A stretch of 64,000 bases of DNA. Origin: Glaciimonas sp. PCH181. Lineage in GTDB: Bacteria > Pseudomonadota > Gammaproteobacteria > Burkholderiales > Burkholderiaceae_D. The position numbers and the translations under genes are program-made. The stretch spans positions 682,001 through 746,000 of the forward strand of contig NZ_PYFP01000002.1 in NCBI RefSeq assembly GCF_003056055.1, given 5' to 3'. Positions 8,748-19,906 of this stretch are shown here, in pieces (positions within the stretch are counted from its first letter, which is position 1; every line of letters begins with the position of its first letter). Below the pieces are notes generated by a model. It was not told the origin of the DNA, searched no databases, and saw only the letters and a program-made list of their open reading frames with translations.

Positions 8748-10412
8748 TCAGACGCCCAGACGGGCTTTCACAAAACCCACCATCTCAGCCAATGGCACGC
8801 TAGTCGCCTCAGTATCACGACGACCTTGGTATTCTAGCTGACCATCTTTCAAACCACGATCACCCACTACGACGCGATGCGGAACGCCGATCAGCTCCCA
8901 ATCGGCAAACATCGCACCCGGACGTTCGCCGCGATCATCCAGAATCACGTCAATGCCTGCCGCTTGCAAGGCTTCGTAGAGTTTATCGGTCTCGCTTTTA
9001 ACCGCTTCGCTGCGATCATAGCCCATCGGGCAGAGAACAACTTCAAATGGCGCAATCGCGGTTGGCCAGATGATGCCCTTGTCATCATAATTCTGTTCAA
9101 TGGCAGCGCCCAAAATCCGCGTGATACCAATGCCATAGCAGCCCATTTGCAATGGCTGCGGCTTGCCGTTTTCATCTAGAAAAGTAGCATTCATCGCTTC
9201 GGAATAAGCCGTCCCGAGCTGGAACACGTGACCGATTTCGATCCCGCGCTGAATCGCCAGCACGCCTTTGCCATCCGGCGATTGATCGCCTTCGACGACA
9301 TTACGGATATCGACTACCAACGGTTCCGGCAAATCACGGCCCCAGTTGACGCCCGTCAAATGATAATCCACTTCATTCGCGCCGCAAACGAAGTCGTGCA
9401 TGTTCGCCACGGTACGATCAGCGACGACATTAATCGGCTTTTTAGTATTGATCGGGCCCAAATAACCCGGTGGCGTACCGAACCATTCGACGATTTCTTC
9501 TTCGGTTGAAAAACGATATCCGGTCAGACCAGGGATATTATTCGCTTTGATTTCATTCAGCGCATGATCGCCCCGCAGCATCAGCAACCAAACTTGTTTG
9601 TCAGCAGGCTTTTTATCGGTCGCCGCTGTTTCAACTGTCAGCACGATGGATTTAATCGTGGCGCTTAGCGGAATATTCAATAATTCGGCGACTGCTTCAC
9701 ATTTGGCTTTACCAGGGGTCGCTGTTTTAGTCATTACCTGACTTGGCGCAGCACGACTTGCATCAACGGCCAGCGCTTCGGCGGCCTCCATATTTGCTGC
9801 GTAATCTGAGGTCGGGCAATACACAATCGCGTCTTCACCCGTTGCGGCGATCACATGAAATTCATGCGATGCAGTGCCGCCAATGGCGCCATTATCAGCG
9901 GCGACAGGACGGAATTGCAGACCGAAACGATTGAAAATCCGGATATAGGCGTCGTACATTACTTGATACGACTTTTTCAGGCCATCCAGGTCGCGATCGA
10001 AAGAATAAGCATCTTTCATCGTAAATTCACGACCGCGCATCAAACCGAAACGTGGACGGCGCTCATCGCGGAATTTAGTCTGAATGTGATAAAAATTGAC
10101 CGGAAGTTTGCGATAAGAGCGCAATTCAGTGCGCGCAATATCGGTAATCACTTCTTCCGAGGTTGGCTGAATAATGAAATCACGACCATGCCGGTCTTTG
10201 ACGCGCATCAGTTCATCGCCGTATTTTTGCCAACGGCCGGTTTCTTGCCAAAGTTCAGCAGGTTGTACAACTGGCATCAATAATTCAACCGCGCCGGAAC
10301 GATTCATCTCTTCACGCACGATATTTTCGACTTTTCGAATCACGCGCAATCCCATCGGCATATAGGTATAGATACCAGAACCAAGGCGTTTAATCATGCC
10401 GGCGCGCATCAT
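8748..10412 (-). CDS. proS: Prolyl-tRNA synthetase (in-frame part; N-terminus shifted)
   Basis: Class II aminoacyl-tRNA synthetase that charges tRNA-Pro. Visible motifs: [13 protein letters not shown], motif 2 [17 protein letters not shown], an inserted editing domain (about residues 220-370), and motif 3 [17 protein letters not shown], with the anticodon-binding domain at the C-terminus. The uninterrupted frame starts at the ATG at 10412 and gives 554 residues, but the family normally begins about 25 residues earlier. Those residues are present upstream in another frame (10413-10488), separated by one extra base in a run of eight A (+ strand). Either the gene is frameshifted, or it uses slippage, or the sequence has a homopolymer error. 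As an essential gene it should be functional somehow. Confidence 0.93.
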   Translation of the reverse strand: MMRAGMIKRLGSGIYTYMPMGLRVIRKVENIVREEMNRSGAVELLMPVVQPAELWQETGRWQKYGDELMRVKDRHGRDFIIQPTSEEVITDIARTELRSYRKLPVNFYHIQTKFRDERRPRFGLMRGREFTMKDAYSFDRDLDGLKKSYQVMYDAYIRIFNRFGLQFRPVAADNGAIGGTASHEFHVIAATGEDAIVYCPTSDYAANMEAAEALAVDASRAAPSQVMTKTATPGKAKCEAVAELLNIPLSATIKSIVLTVETAATDKKPADKQVWLLMLRGDHALNEIKANNIPGLTGYRFSTEEEIVEWFGTPPGYLGPINTKKPINVVADRTVANMHDFVCGANEVDYHLTGVNWGRDLPEPLVVDIRNVVEGDQSPDGKGVLAIQRGIEIGHVFQLGTAYSEAMNATFLDENGKPQPLQMGCYGIGITRILGAAIEQNYDDKGIIWPTAIAPFEVVLCPMGYDRSEAVKSETDKLYEALQAAGIDVILDDRGERPGAMFADWELIGVPHRVVVGDRGLKDGQLEYQGRRDTEATSVPLAEMVGFVKARLGV

Positions 10413-10488
10413 TAATTTATGGCTGACGATTTCAGCGTCGGATGGAGCTTCTTTAAGAGTCGATACAAAAAAAACGGGAGGCGCGCAT
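10413..10488 (-). other. proS: Displaced proS N-terminus with +1 frameshift at T8
   Basis: On the - strand an ATG at 10488 opens MRASRFF, then reaches a stop. If one T is removed from the eight-T run (10467-10474), the reading becomes [30 protein letters not shown] and joins the proS frame, matching the usual start of bacterial ProS. No alternative start codon other than a rare ATC lies in the in-frame stretch upstream of 10412. Confidence 0.8.
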
Positions 10489-10713
10489 AACGGTGAATTC
10501 TTTTTAAAAAGAGAGGGTTATAATCGACTCAATTTTAAAGGATTAGCTGGCTGATGCGCCCACTCTTTGCACAATTGATTGATGTTCTGCCCAGTTTCAC
10601 CACTGGTTGGGACCTGCTATGCGTGGATTTACCCCTAAATGTCGTATTTAATTTAGAACGTAAGCAAATTGGCATGAGGACCGCCTAGTCGCAGAAAGTT
10701 TTGAGGTAATACT

Positions 10714-11301
10714 ATGCTGGACCGTGAAGGCTTCCGCCCTAACGTCGGCATTATCTTGCTCAACACCCAGAATGAAGTCTGGTGGGGCAAGCGCGTGCGC
10801 GAACATTCGTGGCAATTTCCACAAGGTGGCATTAAATACGGTGAAACGCCGGAGCAGGCGATGTTCCGCGAACTTGAGGAAGAAATCGGCCTGAAGGCGG
10901 AACACGTCAAAATTGTCGGCCGTACACGCGACTGGCTGCGCTATGAAGTGCCTGATCATTTCATTAAACGCGATATTCGCGGACATTATCGTGGCCAAAA
11001 ACAAATCTGGTTTTTGCTGCGGATGACGGGGCGCGATTGCGATGTCAACTTACGCCTGACCGAGCATCCTGAATTTGATGCATGGCGCTGGCATGATTAC
11101 TGGGTCCCGCTGGATGCCGTGATCGAGTTCAAGCGCGATGTCTATCAGCGTGCCTTGCAAGAATTATCACGCTTTTTAACCCGCCCATTGCAAAGCTCAG
11201 CGCGCCAGCCGCGCCATTTGCGCTGTGCACTGAATACAGAGGATTTGTCAGAATCGCCAAATCCCTGCATTCCGGCTGATCCGACTATCCATAAGGAGTA
11301 A
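10714..11301 (+). CDS. rppH: RNA pyrophosphohydrolase RppH
   Basis: Nudix hydrolase that removes pyrophosphate from the 5' end of triphosphorylated mRNA and so starts RNase E-dependent decay. The Nudix box is complete: GG at the start of [14 protein letters not shown] followed by RELEEEIGL. Flanking RppH signatures include WQFPQGG and the [13 protein letters not shown] segment. The protein is 195 aa; the last ~35 residues are an unconserved tail. Start ATG 10714 has TTGAGGTAAT just upstream. It is divergent from proS and its stop overlaps the ribosome site of the next gene. Confidence 0.95.
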   Translation: MLDREGFRPNVGIILLNTQNEVWWGKRVREHSWQFPQGGIKYGETPEQAMFRELEEEIGLKAEHVKIVGRTRDWLRYEVPDHFIKRDIRGHYRGQKQIWFLLRMTGRDCDVNLRLTEHPEFDAWRWHDYWVPLDAVIEFKRDVYQRALQELSRFLTRPLQSSARQPRHLRCALNTEDLSESPNPCIPADPTIHKE

Positions 11302-11309
11302 GTTTTCCC

Positions 11310-11900
11310 ATGTTTTTTAACATTATTTCTTCAACGCCGAAAATTAACAACGTCGGCAGGATCAACAAACTTGTCGCGGTCGCCGCCCTGCTCCTTTCTG
11401 CAGTGGCCCACGTACACGCAGCCCCCGGCTCTGGCCCAGGTCCCGGCTTTGATGATGATTTTGACGATGAAGTAAAGACCTGGCAAGAACTGGCGGTGCA
11501 ATTGCCTCCGCAGCCCAAACCTGAAAATATGGCAGAGTTTTATGTCGGCCCTACGACCACCATGAAATTCGCGATTGATCTGGATTCAATCTCAGCCGGA
11601 TCCGACGGGGTCATCCGTTACACGCTGATCAGCACTAGCAGCGGCGGCGCAGAAAATGTCAGCTACGAAGGCATTCGCTGTCAAACCGCCGAAAAGAAAC
11701 TATATGCTTTCGGCCATAAAGATGGCAATTGGTCACGCGCACGCCTGAGCAAGTGGCAGCAGATCAGCGCAGTCGGGGCAAATCGGCAGCATGCTGCATT
11801 GTTTACAGATTTTCTCTGTCAAGGCGGTACGATCGCTGGCAAGGTTCCTGTAATACAAGCGCGCTTCCGGAATAATCAGCCAATAAAGCCCGGTAGCTGA
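11310..11900 (+). CDS. CNP1-like family exported protein
   Basis: 196-residue protein with a signal peptide (basic INK followed by LVAVAALLLSAVAHVHA, cleavage probably after AHA near residue 32). The mature part, with WQELAVQLPPQP, AEFYVGPTTTMKFAID and SYEGIRCQT, matches the CNP1-like family (cryptic neisserial protein 1), a periplasmic or outer-membrane family of unknown function. AAGGAG overlapping the rppH stop serves as ribosome site, so it is coupled to rppH. A strong bidirectional terminator follows. Confidence 0.8.
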   Translation: MFFNIISSTPKINNVGRINKLVAVAALLLSAVAHVHAAPGSGPGPGFDDDFDDEVKTWQELAVQLPPQPKPENMAEFYVGPTTTMKFAIDLDSISAGSDGVIRYTLISTSSGGAENVSYEGIRCQTAEKKLYAFGHKDGNWSRARLSKWQQISAVGANRQHAALFTDFLCQGGTIAGKVPVIQARFRNNQPIKPGS

Positions 11901-11933
11901 TAGTCCACCATCAAAACACGCACGCTGAATGTC

Positions 11934-11967
11934 AAAAAGCCGCTATGTTTCCATAGCGGCTTTTTTA
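11934..11967. terminator. Bidirectional terminator between CNP1-like gene and proB
   Basis: Fourteen-base perfect stem AAAAAGCCGCTATG / CATAGCGGCTTTTT with a four-base loop, giving a T-run on both strands between convergent genes. Confidence 0.92.
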
Positions 11968-11978
11968 TAAGCAAAGGC

Positions 11979-13097
11979 CTACAACAAAACCAAATTGTCG
12001 CGATGAATCAATTCCGATTTCTCGACGAAGCCCAATATTGCGGCGATCTCTGACGATGGATGACGCATAATCCGCCGAGCTTCAGCGCTCGTGTAATTAC
12101 TGATGCCGCGTGCAATCGCACGGCCATCGCTATTCATACAAGTAATCACGTCGCCGCGCCCAAACTCACCCAAAACATCTGTCACGCCGATGGGCAATAA
12201 CGACTTACCCTCGTTCGTCAGCTTTTGCACCGCGCCAGCGTCCAGTACCACTTTACCGGCCGTTTTCAGATGATCTGCCATCCATTGCTTACGCGCTTTC
12301 AACTGGCCGGTCTGGGCATTCAATTGCGTACCAATCGCTTCACCGGCAGCAAGCCGCGTCAACACATCCGCTTCCCGGCCCCACGCGATGACTGTGTGTG
12401 CGCCAGATGTCGCAGCACGCTTCGCAGCCAGAATTTTGGTGATCATCCCGCCGCGACCAATCCCGGTGCCCGCATCGCCCGCCATCACTTCTAGCGCAGG
12501 GTCACCCGCTTGCGCCTCATGAACGAACTCAGCATTGGGATCTTTGCGCGGATCGGCAGTAAATAACCCTTTTTGGTCGGTCAGAATAATCAGTGCCTCA
12601 GCCTCGATTAAATTCGCCACCAACGCGCCCAACGTATCGTTATCGCCGAACTTGATTTCATCGGTCACCACCGTGTCATTTTCATTGATGATCGGGATGA
12701 CACCAAAACGTAACAAGGTAAATAAGGTCGAACGGGCATTCAGATAACGCTCCCGATCCGCAAGATCGGCATGCGTCAGCAACACTTGCGCGGTATGGAT
12801 GTCGTGCAGACGAAAACTGGTTTCGTAAATTTGCGCCAGCCCCATCTGTCCTACTGCGGCGCAAGCCTGCAATTCCTCAATGCTGGTCGGGCGCTTATCA
12901 AAACCCAATCGTTGCATCCCTTCAGCGATAGCGCCAGAACTCACCAGCACCACTTCTTTCCCCATCGCACGCAATGCTGAAATTTGCGCAGCCCACGTAG
13001 CAATCGCAGCACCATCGAGTCCCTTACCGTCATTAGTGACCAGTGAAGAACCAACCTTGATGATAAGACGTTTAGATTTTTGAATGATGGAATTCAT
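11979..13097 (-). CDS. proB: Glutamate 5-kinase
   Basis: First enzyme of proline biosynthesis, phosphorylating glutamate with ATP. The amino acid kinase domain shows [31 protein letters not shown] and [17 protein letters not shown]; the C-terminal ~90 residues form a PUA domain ([26 protein letters not shown]). From the ATG at 13097 it has 372 residues, close to E. coli ProB (367); an in-frame TTG at 13112 would add five. It lies downstream of obgE on the same strand, separated by a terminator-like hairpin, so it probably has its own promoter as well. Confidence 0.95.
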   Translation of the reverse strand: MNSIIQKSKRLIIKVGSSLVTNDGKGLDGAAIATWAAQISALRAMGKEVVLVSSGAIAEGMQRLGFDKRPTSIEELQACAAVGQMGLAQIYETSFRLHDIHTAQVLLTHADLADRERYLNARSTLFTLLRFGVIPIINENDTVVTDEIKFGDNDTLGALVANLIEAEALIILTDQKGLFTADPRKDPNAEFVHEAQAGDPALEVMAGDAGTGIGRGGMITKILAAKRAATSGAHTVIAWGREADVLTRLAAGEAIGTQLNAQTGQLKARKQWMADHLKTAGKVVLDAGAVQKLTNEGKSLLPIGVTDVLGEFGRGDVITCMNSDGRAIARGISNYTSAEARRIMRHPSSEIAAILGFVEKSELIHRDNLVLL

Positions 13098-13132
13098 ATT
13101 TTGATCTGCCAAAGGTCCTATTCGGCGCTAAT

Positions 13133-13181
13133 AATAAAAAACCGATATTGCCAGAGCTTGTCAGCGCTAGCCATATCGGTT
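13133..13181 (-). terminator. Terminator downstream of obgE
   Basis: On the - strand ACCGATAT ... ATATCGGT (13173-13180 with 13141-13148) closes a partly paired loop and is followed by TTTTTATTATT. It sits 92 bp after the obgE stop. Confidence 0.7.
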
Positions 13182-13272
13182 GATGAGTGGAGCCACTTAA
13201 TTGGCTCTCTACGCACATTTATGGCGCTTAAACGTTGATGCGTAACGTTATTGAATAATGTTAGTCGTAACG

Positions 13273-14767
<1,495 letters not shown>

Positions 14768-15025
14768 TTAAGCTGCTACAACAGTGACATATTGACGCTT
14801 TTCAGCGCCTTTGATCACGAATTGTACTTTGCCTTGAATCAGTGCGAACAGGGTGTGATCCTTGCCCATGCCAACATTTTCGCCTGGATGCGTCTTAGTG
14901 CCGCGTTGACGAATAATGATGCCGCCGGCGTTAATCGCCTGGCCACCGTAGACCTTGACGCCGAGTCGTTTTGACTCTGAGTCACGGCCGTTGCGCGTAG
15001 TGCCGCCGCCTTTTTTATGTGCCAT
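14768..15025 (-). CDS. rpmA: 50S ribosomal protein L27
   Basis: 85-residue L27, starting [19 protein letters not shown] as in most bacteria without a cleaved leader. L27 lies near the peptidyl transferase centre with its N-terminal arm. Conserved [10 protein letters not shown] and [20 protein letters not shown] are present. It follows rplU by 49 bp in the standard rplU-rpmA operon. Confidence 0.98.
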   Translation of the reverse strand: MAHKKGGGTTRNGRDSESKRLGVKVYGGQAINAGGIIIRQRGTKTHPGENVGMGKDHTLFALIQGKVQFVIKGAEKRQYVTVVAA

Positions 15026-15074
15026 TTAAAACTCCTGGATTTGGTTAAGTCAATCGACGTAATTTATTGCTAAA

Positions 15075-15386
15075 TTAAGCGTTGATCGAAACGATTTGAA
15101 TTTCGGTGTAATTTTGACGATGGCCTTGATGCTTCTGATAATGCTTACGACGACGCATTTTGAAGATCTTGACTTTATCGTGGCGACCTTGCGCCAATAC
15201 CTTAACCGACACCGTAGCACCTTCGACCAATGGCGCCCCAACCTGCAGGGTATCGCCAGCGCCAACTGCAAGCACTTGATCAATAGTGAGTTCGGTGCCA
15301 ATGTCTGCAGGTATCTGTTCTATTTTAAGTTTTTCACCGGCAATAACTTTATATTGTTTGCCACCGGTTTTTATGACCGCATACAT
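15075..15386 (-). CDS. rplU: 50S ribosomal protein L21
   Basis: 103-residue L21 from [14 protein letters not shown]. Conserved features include the VLAVGAG segment and the C-terminal [14 protein letters not shown] basic patch that binds 23S rRNA. The start at 15386 is favoured over an in-frame ATG 12 bases upstream because GAGG lies seven bases before it and family members begin MYAVI. A strong promoter stands about 85-120 bp upstream, leaving room for a short mRNA leader. Confidence 0.97.
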   Translation of the reverse strand: MYAVIKTGGKQYKVIAGEKLKIEQIPADIGTELTIDQVLAVGAGDTLQVGAPLVEGATVSVKVLAQGRHDKVKIFKMRRRKHYQKHQGHRQNYTEIQIVSINA

Positions 15387-15477
15387 ATGAAACCTCATCG
15401 AAATAATTGAATAACTAACAACAATTCATCCTATCCGGCATGGCATAAAAAGACATCCGGAGCCGGGAGAACCTGAG

Positions 15478-15506
15478 ATTATACATAGACTTATCATCAG
15501 CGTCAA
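15478..15506 (-). promoter_or_regulatory. Sigma-70 promoter of rplU-rpmA
   Basis: On the - strand TTGACG (15501-15506), 17-base spacer, TATAAT (15478-15483). This is a near-consensus housekeeping promoter, directed at rplU, leaving a leader of about 85 bases. Confidence 0.85.
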
Positions 15507-15512
15507 AAACTC

Positions 15513-15541
15513 TTGACAATTGCATTAAGAACACATTATTT
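15513..15541 (+). promoter_or_regulatory. Probable sigma-70 promoter of grxD-ubiX
   Basis: TTGACA at 15513-15518, 17-base spacer, TTATTT at 15536-15541, about 80 bp before the grxD start. The -35 is perfect, the -10 moderate. It lies back to back with the rplU promoter. Confidence 0.55.
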
Positions 15542-15621
15542 CTGTGCCATTTCAGTCACGTCAGCGGCGCGGCCCGCTTTTTCATATAATGACTGCATTC
15601 TGAACATTTAAAGGTATTGCC

Positions 15622-15933
15622 ATGAGCGACGTACAAACGTGGATCAAAGAAACCGTGACAGCAAATCCGGTGGTGTTATTCATGAAGGGCACAGCACAAT
15701 TTCCACAGTGCGGTTTTTCTGGTCGCGCCATCCAACTGCTGAAAGCCAACGGCGCGGAAAACATTGTGACGATTAATGTACTGGAAGATCCGACAGTGCG
15801 CCAGGGCATCAAAGACTATTCGAACTGGCCTACTGTCCCGCAACTGTACGTTAAAGGTGAGTTCATCGGCGGCTCAGACATCATGAATGAAATGCATGAG
15901 TCCGGCGAACTGAAAACTTTGCTGACCGCCTGA
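15622..15933 (+). CDS. grxD: Monothiol glutaredoxin Grx4
   Basis: 103-residue monothiol glutaredoxin with the active-site motif CGFS (FPQCGFSGRA near residue 31) and the glutathione-binding WPTVPQLYV and GGSDI segments. The family carries and delivers [2Fe-2S] clusters as glutathione-bridged dimers, often with BolA. AAAGGTATTGCC precedes the ATG. ubiX starts 11 bp after its stop, so the two form an operon. Confidence 0.97.
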   Translation: MSDVQTWIKETVTANPVVLFMKGTAQFPQCGFSGRAIQLLKANGAENIVTINVLEDPTVRQGIKDYSNWPTVPQLYVKGEFIGGSDIMNEMHESGELKTLLTA

Positions 15934-15944
15934 AAGGGCTCTCG

Positions 15945-16574
15945 GTGTCAGACGCATCCCGACAGCAGCCAAAGCCTCCACCCGCACCGCATCACGCATC
16001 ACGTCGGCTAATCGTTGCCATCACTGGCGCGACGGGGGTTGCTTACGGCGTGCGGCTGTTGCAATTTTTGCGCGAAATCCCGGAAATCGAATCCCATTTG
16101 ATGATCTCCGATGCTGGCGTGCTGAATTTGCATCAGGAGCTGGATATGCGTCGCAAAGAGGTGGAGGCATTGGCCGATGTCACGCACAACGTGCGCGATA
16201 TTGGCGCATCTATTGCCAGCGGTTCGTTTCAGTCAGACGGCATGATCGTCGCTCCATGTTCGATGAAAACATTGGCCGCAGTCGCGAATGGTCTGTCGGA
16301 TAATCTGATTACGCGAGCAGCCGATGTCGTCTTGAAAGAACGCCGTCGGCTAACGCTGATGGTGCGCGAAACGCCATTTAATCTGGCACATTTGCGGAAT
16401 ATGACGAGTGTCACCGAAATGGGCGGAATCATTTTTCCACCGCTGCCGGGCTTTTATCACCGTCCTAAAAGTATCAACGAAATGATCGATCACACCGTCG
16501 GGCGCGTGCTAGACCTGTATGGAATTGCGCACACGCTGACGCCGCGTTGGAGCGGCATGAAGGCAGACAGCTAA
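15945..16574 (+). CDS. ubiX: Flavin prenyltransferase UbiX
   Basis: Makes prenylated FMN, the cofactor of the UbiD decarboxylase in ubiquinone synthesis. The FMN-binding flavoprotein fold is seen in RLIVAITGATGVAYGVRLL, the APCSMKTLAAVANGLSDNLI loop (conserved Ser/Cys and Asn) and LMVRETPFNLAHLRNM. Start is GTG at 15945; the first ~20 residues are a Pro/His-rich extension before the domain. 209 residues, normal length. Confidence 0.95.
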   Translation: MSDASRQQPKPPPAPHHASRRLIVAITGATGVAYGVRLLQFLREIPEIESHLMISDAGVLNLHQELDMRRKEVEALADVTHNVRDIGASIASGSFQSDGMIVAPCSMKTLAAVANGLSDNLITRAADVVLKERRRLTLMVRETPFNLAHLRNMTSVTEMGGIIFPPLPGFYHRPKSINEMIDHTVGRVLDLYGIAHTLTPRWSGMKADS

Positions 16575-16632
16575 TCTGCAGGCAGAGAGCCGTTCCCGCC
16601 TGCCTTCAAGACAAAATTACCGCGCCCATCAA

Positions 16633-18642
16633 TCAGCGACTATGACGTCCAGCTAACCACGCATTGCGCGTGGCCACTGCTGTGTCCGGTCCCTGCATCG
16701 CGTTCAAACCCAGTTGCGGCGTCGTATCGGCAAGCAATTTCACACTAAAAATCAATAATTCATCGCGCCGAAATGCGTGCACCGTTACCGTATCGCCGAC
16801 ACGATAACGCCCAAATATCACGTCCAAATTGGCCGTCACGCGTACACCGTCCAGCGCCATCAACACATCGCCAGCAGACAATCCCGCCCGATGCGCAGCG
16901 CCGCCCTCATACACGTTGAGCAACTTGCACTCAGCACCACCACGCGTCGTGCGCGCACCCAAGCCGGGCTTCACTGCTTTGCGCTCATCGGCAATCGTCA
17001 CACCAGCGGACGCCAACAGTTTTTCCAATGGAAGATCATCCGTACCGCGTACATAGCGATCAAAAAACCGCTTCAATTTTAATCCGGTCACCGCATCAAA
17101 CAACGCCTCAACCGCGGCTTCCGTCACGCCACGTCCAGCGGTGTCGTTAGTCGCATAAAAATCGCGACCATATTTTTGCCACAACACACGCATCACGTCG
17201 TCCAGCGATTTCTTGTTTTTAGTCTCGCTACGGATCGTCAAATCCAAGGCCAACGCCACGAGCGACCCTTTGGTGTAGTAACTGACGATAGCGTTAGGCG
17301 CGTTTTCATCCTGACGATAGTATTTAACCCAGGCATCAAAGCTGGATTCCGCCACACTTTGTTTACCCCGACCACTGCCGAGCAAGACGCCATTGATCGT
17401 CTTTGTTACCAGCTTCAGATATTCCGCCTGATCGATCAAGCCGCAACGAAACAACATCAAGTCATCGTAATAACTGGTAAAACCCTCAAACAACCATAAC
17501 AACGATGTGTAATTTTCGACTTGCAAATCATACGGCGCAAACGCGGCTGGCTTGATCCGCTTCACATTCCACGTATGAAAATACTCATGGCTGCAAAGAC
17601 CGAGGAAAGTACGATAGCCATCGCTGCATTCCGGCTGGCCCTTCACCGGCAGATCAGCCCGAGCGCAAATCAGCGCCGTCGATGCGCGATGTTCAAGACC
17701 ACCATAACCGTCGCCGACTGCCAGCGTCAAAAACACATAACGCTGCATCGGTGCCTGTCTGGCAAATTTACTTCCGGCGGGCTCAAAGAATGCAATTTGC
17801 GTCTCACAAATCTTTTTCAGATCGGCACTCAAGCGCACCATATCCAGATTCGGCACATTGCCGGTAATCGCAATCTCATGCGGCACGCCATGCGCCTTAA
17901 AAGTGGCGAGTTGAAACGTGCCCATTTCGACAGGATGATCGATCAACTCATCGTAATTAGCCGCAACATACGTCCCAACAGCACCACGCCCGGCGCGCAA
18001 GGTCGGCAATGCCGTTGCGATCCGCCATTGATCGTACTCAGCACCCTGCGGTCGTTGAATATCCACTACATGCGATGCATTTTCATGACCAACCACGCGT
18101 AAAAATACGCTGGTGCCGTTAAAAAAACCATGCGTCTGATCCAGATGCGCAGCGCGCACCGACAAATCCCATGCATACACTTGGTAGTGCAACGTCAGCG
18201 GCCCATCGCAAGGTGCGGCTTGCCAAGAATGTTTGTCGAGTTTTTTGAGAGGAATCGTCCGACCATTTGATTCGCCCCGAATCTGCACAATATGGCGCGC
18301 AAATTCGCGGATCATATAACTACCGGGTATCCACGCTGGCAGCGCCACAATTTGTCCGACCGCCGCTGGCGCAGCGATCTGCAACGTCACCGCAAACAAG
18401 TGCGCCGCAGGATCTGCCGCGACGATGCTGTAATGCACAGCGCCATTGCCGCCAACTGCCTGAGAACTGGTATTTTTCAACGATTTCCCGAGCGCTTTAA
18501 TCGGTTTAACAGCCTTAAGACGCGCCTTGGAAACCGCTTTGACGCCGCCTTTGGCAACCTGCTTTTGGACAGACTTAGGCAGGGATTTAACACCAGCCTT
18601 TGCAGTAGGTTTTACGGCAGATTTTTGACTAGATTTAGGCAC
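16633..18642 (-). CDS. M61 family metallopeptidase with PDZ domain and Lys-rich tail
   Basis: 669-residue peptidase of family M61 (glycyl aminopeptidase-like). The zinc site HEYFH is near residue 352 (SHEYFHTWNVKRIKP), followed by the family's downstream GFTSYYDDL glutamate. A PDZ domain lies at about 570-650 (GAAHRAGLSAGDVLMALDG). Residues 1-~62 form an unusual Lys/Ala/Ser/Val tail (repeats of KSV, KAV, KGGVKA) absent from typical members, which begin with the beta-sandwich (here VHYSIVAADPAAH). GTG at 18642 is preceded by GAGGAAA. No signal peptide is visible, so a cytoplasmic location is likely. It overlaps the upstream DUF3429 gene by eight bases. Confidence 0.88.
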   Translation of the reverse strand: MPKSSQKSAVKPTAKAGVKSLPKSVQKQVAKGGVKAVSKARLKAVKPIKALGKSLKNTSSQAVGGNGAVHYSIVAADPAAHLFAVTLQIAAPAAVGQIVALPAWIPGSYMIREFARHIVQIRGESNGRTIPLKKLDKHSWQAAPCDGPLTLHYQVYAWDLSVRAAHLDQTHGFFNGTSVFLRVVGHENASHVVDIQRPQGAEYDQWRIATALPTLRAGRGAVGTYVAANYDELIDHPVEMGTFQLATFKAHGVPHEIAITGNVPNLDMVRLSADLKKICETQIAFFEPAGSKFARQAPMQRYVFLTLAVGDGYGGLEHRASTALICARADLPVKGQPECSDGYRTFLGLCSHEYFHTWNVKRIKPAAFAPYDLQVENYTSLLWLFEGFTSYYDDLMLFRCGLIDQAEYLKLVTKTINGVLLGSGRGKQSVAESSFDAWVKYYRQDENAPNAIVSYYTKGSLVALALDLTIRSETKNKKSLDDVMRVLWQKYGRDFYATNDTAGRGVTEAAVEALFDAVTGLKLKRFFDRYVRGTDDLPLEKLLASAGVTIADERKAVKPGLGARTTRGGAECKLLNVYEGGAAHRAGLSAGDVLMALDGVRVTANLDVIFGRYRVGDTVTVHAFRRDELLIFSVKLLADTTPQLGLNAMQGPDTAVATRNAWLAGRHSR

Positions 18643-19105
18643 TAAAATTTCCTCTCACACCGGCAGCAAGCATCGCCAACACCATGGCGCCAACCGCTAC
18701 ACAGGTTAACTTATAGCGCAATTCCGTGAACCAGCCTGGCAAACCGTACCAGACGAACAAGCGCTTATCAACCTGATATGCAGCAATAAATCCAAGGATC
18801 AATAAAGTATAGCCATACGCAAAAAATAAGGTCGAAAACCATGCAATCGTGGTCGGCATAATGCCCCAGATCAACGCTTTTTTGGTCCGCTCAGCAGACA
18901 AATCCGCCCGCAGCACCATTGCACCCCAATGAATCCCGCCCAAAAACGATAAAACCGCCACGCCATAGGCCATCTGGCCACGAATAAAATCACCTATCCA
19001 GTCAGGGCTAGCAAACCAGCAGCCTAACGTCAATAATACAAAAGGAATCAATCCAGCGTAGCCGAGGATAAGGATCAGGCGTTTATTTAGGAAGTGTGGA
19101 TTCAT
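18635..19105 (-). CDS. DUF3429 membrane protein
   Basis: 156-residue protein with about five hydrophobic helices and the family core FLGGIHWGAMVLR. DUF3429 members are uncharacterised inner-membrane proteins. The 3' end overlaps the start of the M61 peptidase by eight bases, so the two are translationally coupled. No function can be read from the sequence. Confidence 0.82.
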   Translation of the reverse strand: MNPHFLNKRLILILGYAGLIPFVLLTLGCWFASPDWIGDFIRGQMAYGVAVLSFLGGIHWGAMVLRADLSAERTKKALIWGIMPTTIAWFSTLFFAYGYTLLILGFIAAYQVDKRLFVWYGLPGWFTELRYKLTCVAVGAMVLAMLAAGVRGNFSA

Positions 19106-19231
19106 CGCAGAAGATAGACCGGTTAGTGAAGCAAGGCGTTAAAAAACCGCTAGTCTAGCGGCATCCGCACAAACCCGTATCGGCCTTGGTCATTTGCCAA
19201 CTGCGCGAGACCTCAATCGGCGCATTACGGC

Positions 19232-19828
19232 TTATGAATGTGGTATATCGGCGACGGTATCGATATCCTGATGGATGCCCGGATCGTCCACCGCGACCTC
19301 TGTCACCGGAAACTGTTGCAGCAGACTGCGTGCGCCCTGATCGCCGCGCAACTGCAATAAGCGCGATAAATGATGACGACTGAAAGCCACCGGATTACCG
19401 CGCCGCTGATTAAAAACCGGCACCGCGATATCAGCGCCCTGCTCCAACGCAGTTTTCAACGCCACCAGCGTAGCAACCTGTACATAGGGCATATCGCCCA
19501 AAGCAATCACCCATCCGGCAGCGTTCGCCGTTTGCTTCAAGCCACATACCAGCGTCGCCGCCATCCCATCATCCGCATCGGCACAGGTCAGCAAAACACT
19601 GCCATCGCATTGTTGCGCCAATTGCATCGTTGCCGCTGGCGTATCGGATCGACAAACGACGTAGGTTGGCGAGCAAGCGCGCAGATTTTTCGCCGCGCTT
19701 GCCAGAACAGTCTGGCCGTCAGGCAGAAATTGCAGTAATTTGCTTTGTTTTCCGCTCGGATCAAATCGACGCCCGCGCCCGGCAGCCAGCAAAATACCAA
19801 CTATTTGTTCTGAGGAGTGGGGATGCAT
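19232..19828 (-). CDS. MobA/MocA-like nucleotidyltransferase
   Basis: 198-residue NTP-transferase fold: the nucleotide loop is IVGILLAAGRGRRFDPSGKQSKLL, the metal-binding segment is ALGDMPYV, and the sugar/cofactor side shows RRGNPVAFSR and GDQGARSLL. This pattern fits MocA (molybdopterin cytidylyltransferase) or a related enzyme better than MobA. No molybdoenzyme gene is nearby, so the substrate is open. Confidence 0.78.
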   Translation of the reverse strand: MHPHSSEQIVGILLAAGRGRRFDPSGKQSKLLQFLPDGQTVLASAAKNLRACSPTYVVCRSDTPAATMQLAQQCDGSVLLTCADADDGMAATLVCGLKQTANAAGWVIALGDMPYVQVATLVALKTALEQGADIAVPVFNQRRGNPVAFSRHHLSRLLQLRGDQGARSLLQQFPVTEVAVDDPGIHQDIDTVADIPHS

Positions 19829-19838
19829 AAGAGTTTAG

Positions 19839-19890
19839 CGGTGGGGCTTTATCGCCATATAACGTTATTGCCCCACCACCGCTTCGCCGC
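19839..19890 (-). terminator. Hairpin after dsbC
   Basis: GGTGGGGC / GCCCCACC inverted repeat in the gap between dsbC and the MocA-like gene. There is no clear T-run, so the terminator role is uncertain. Confidence 0.3.
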
Positions 19891-19906
19891 TAAAAAATGT
19901 TTTATC

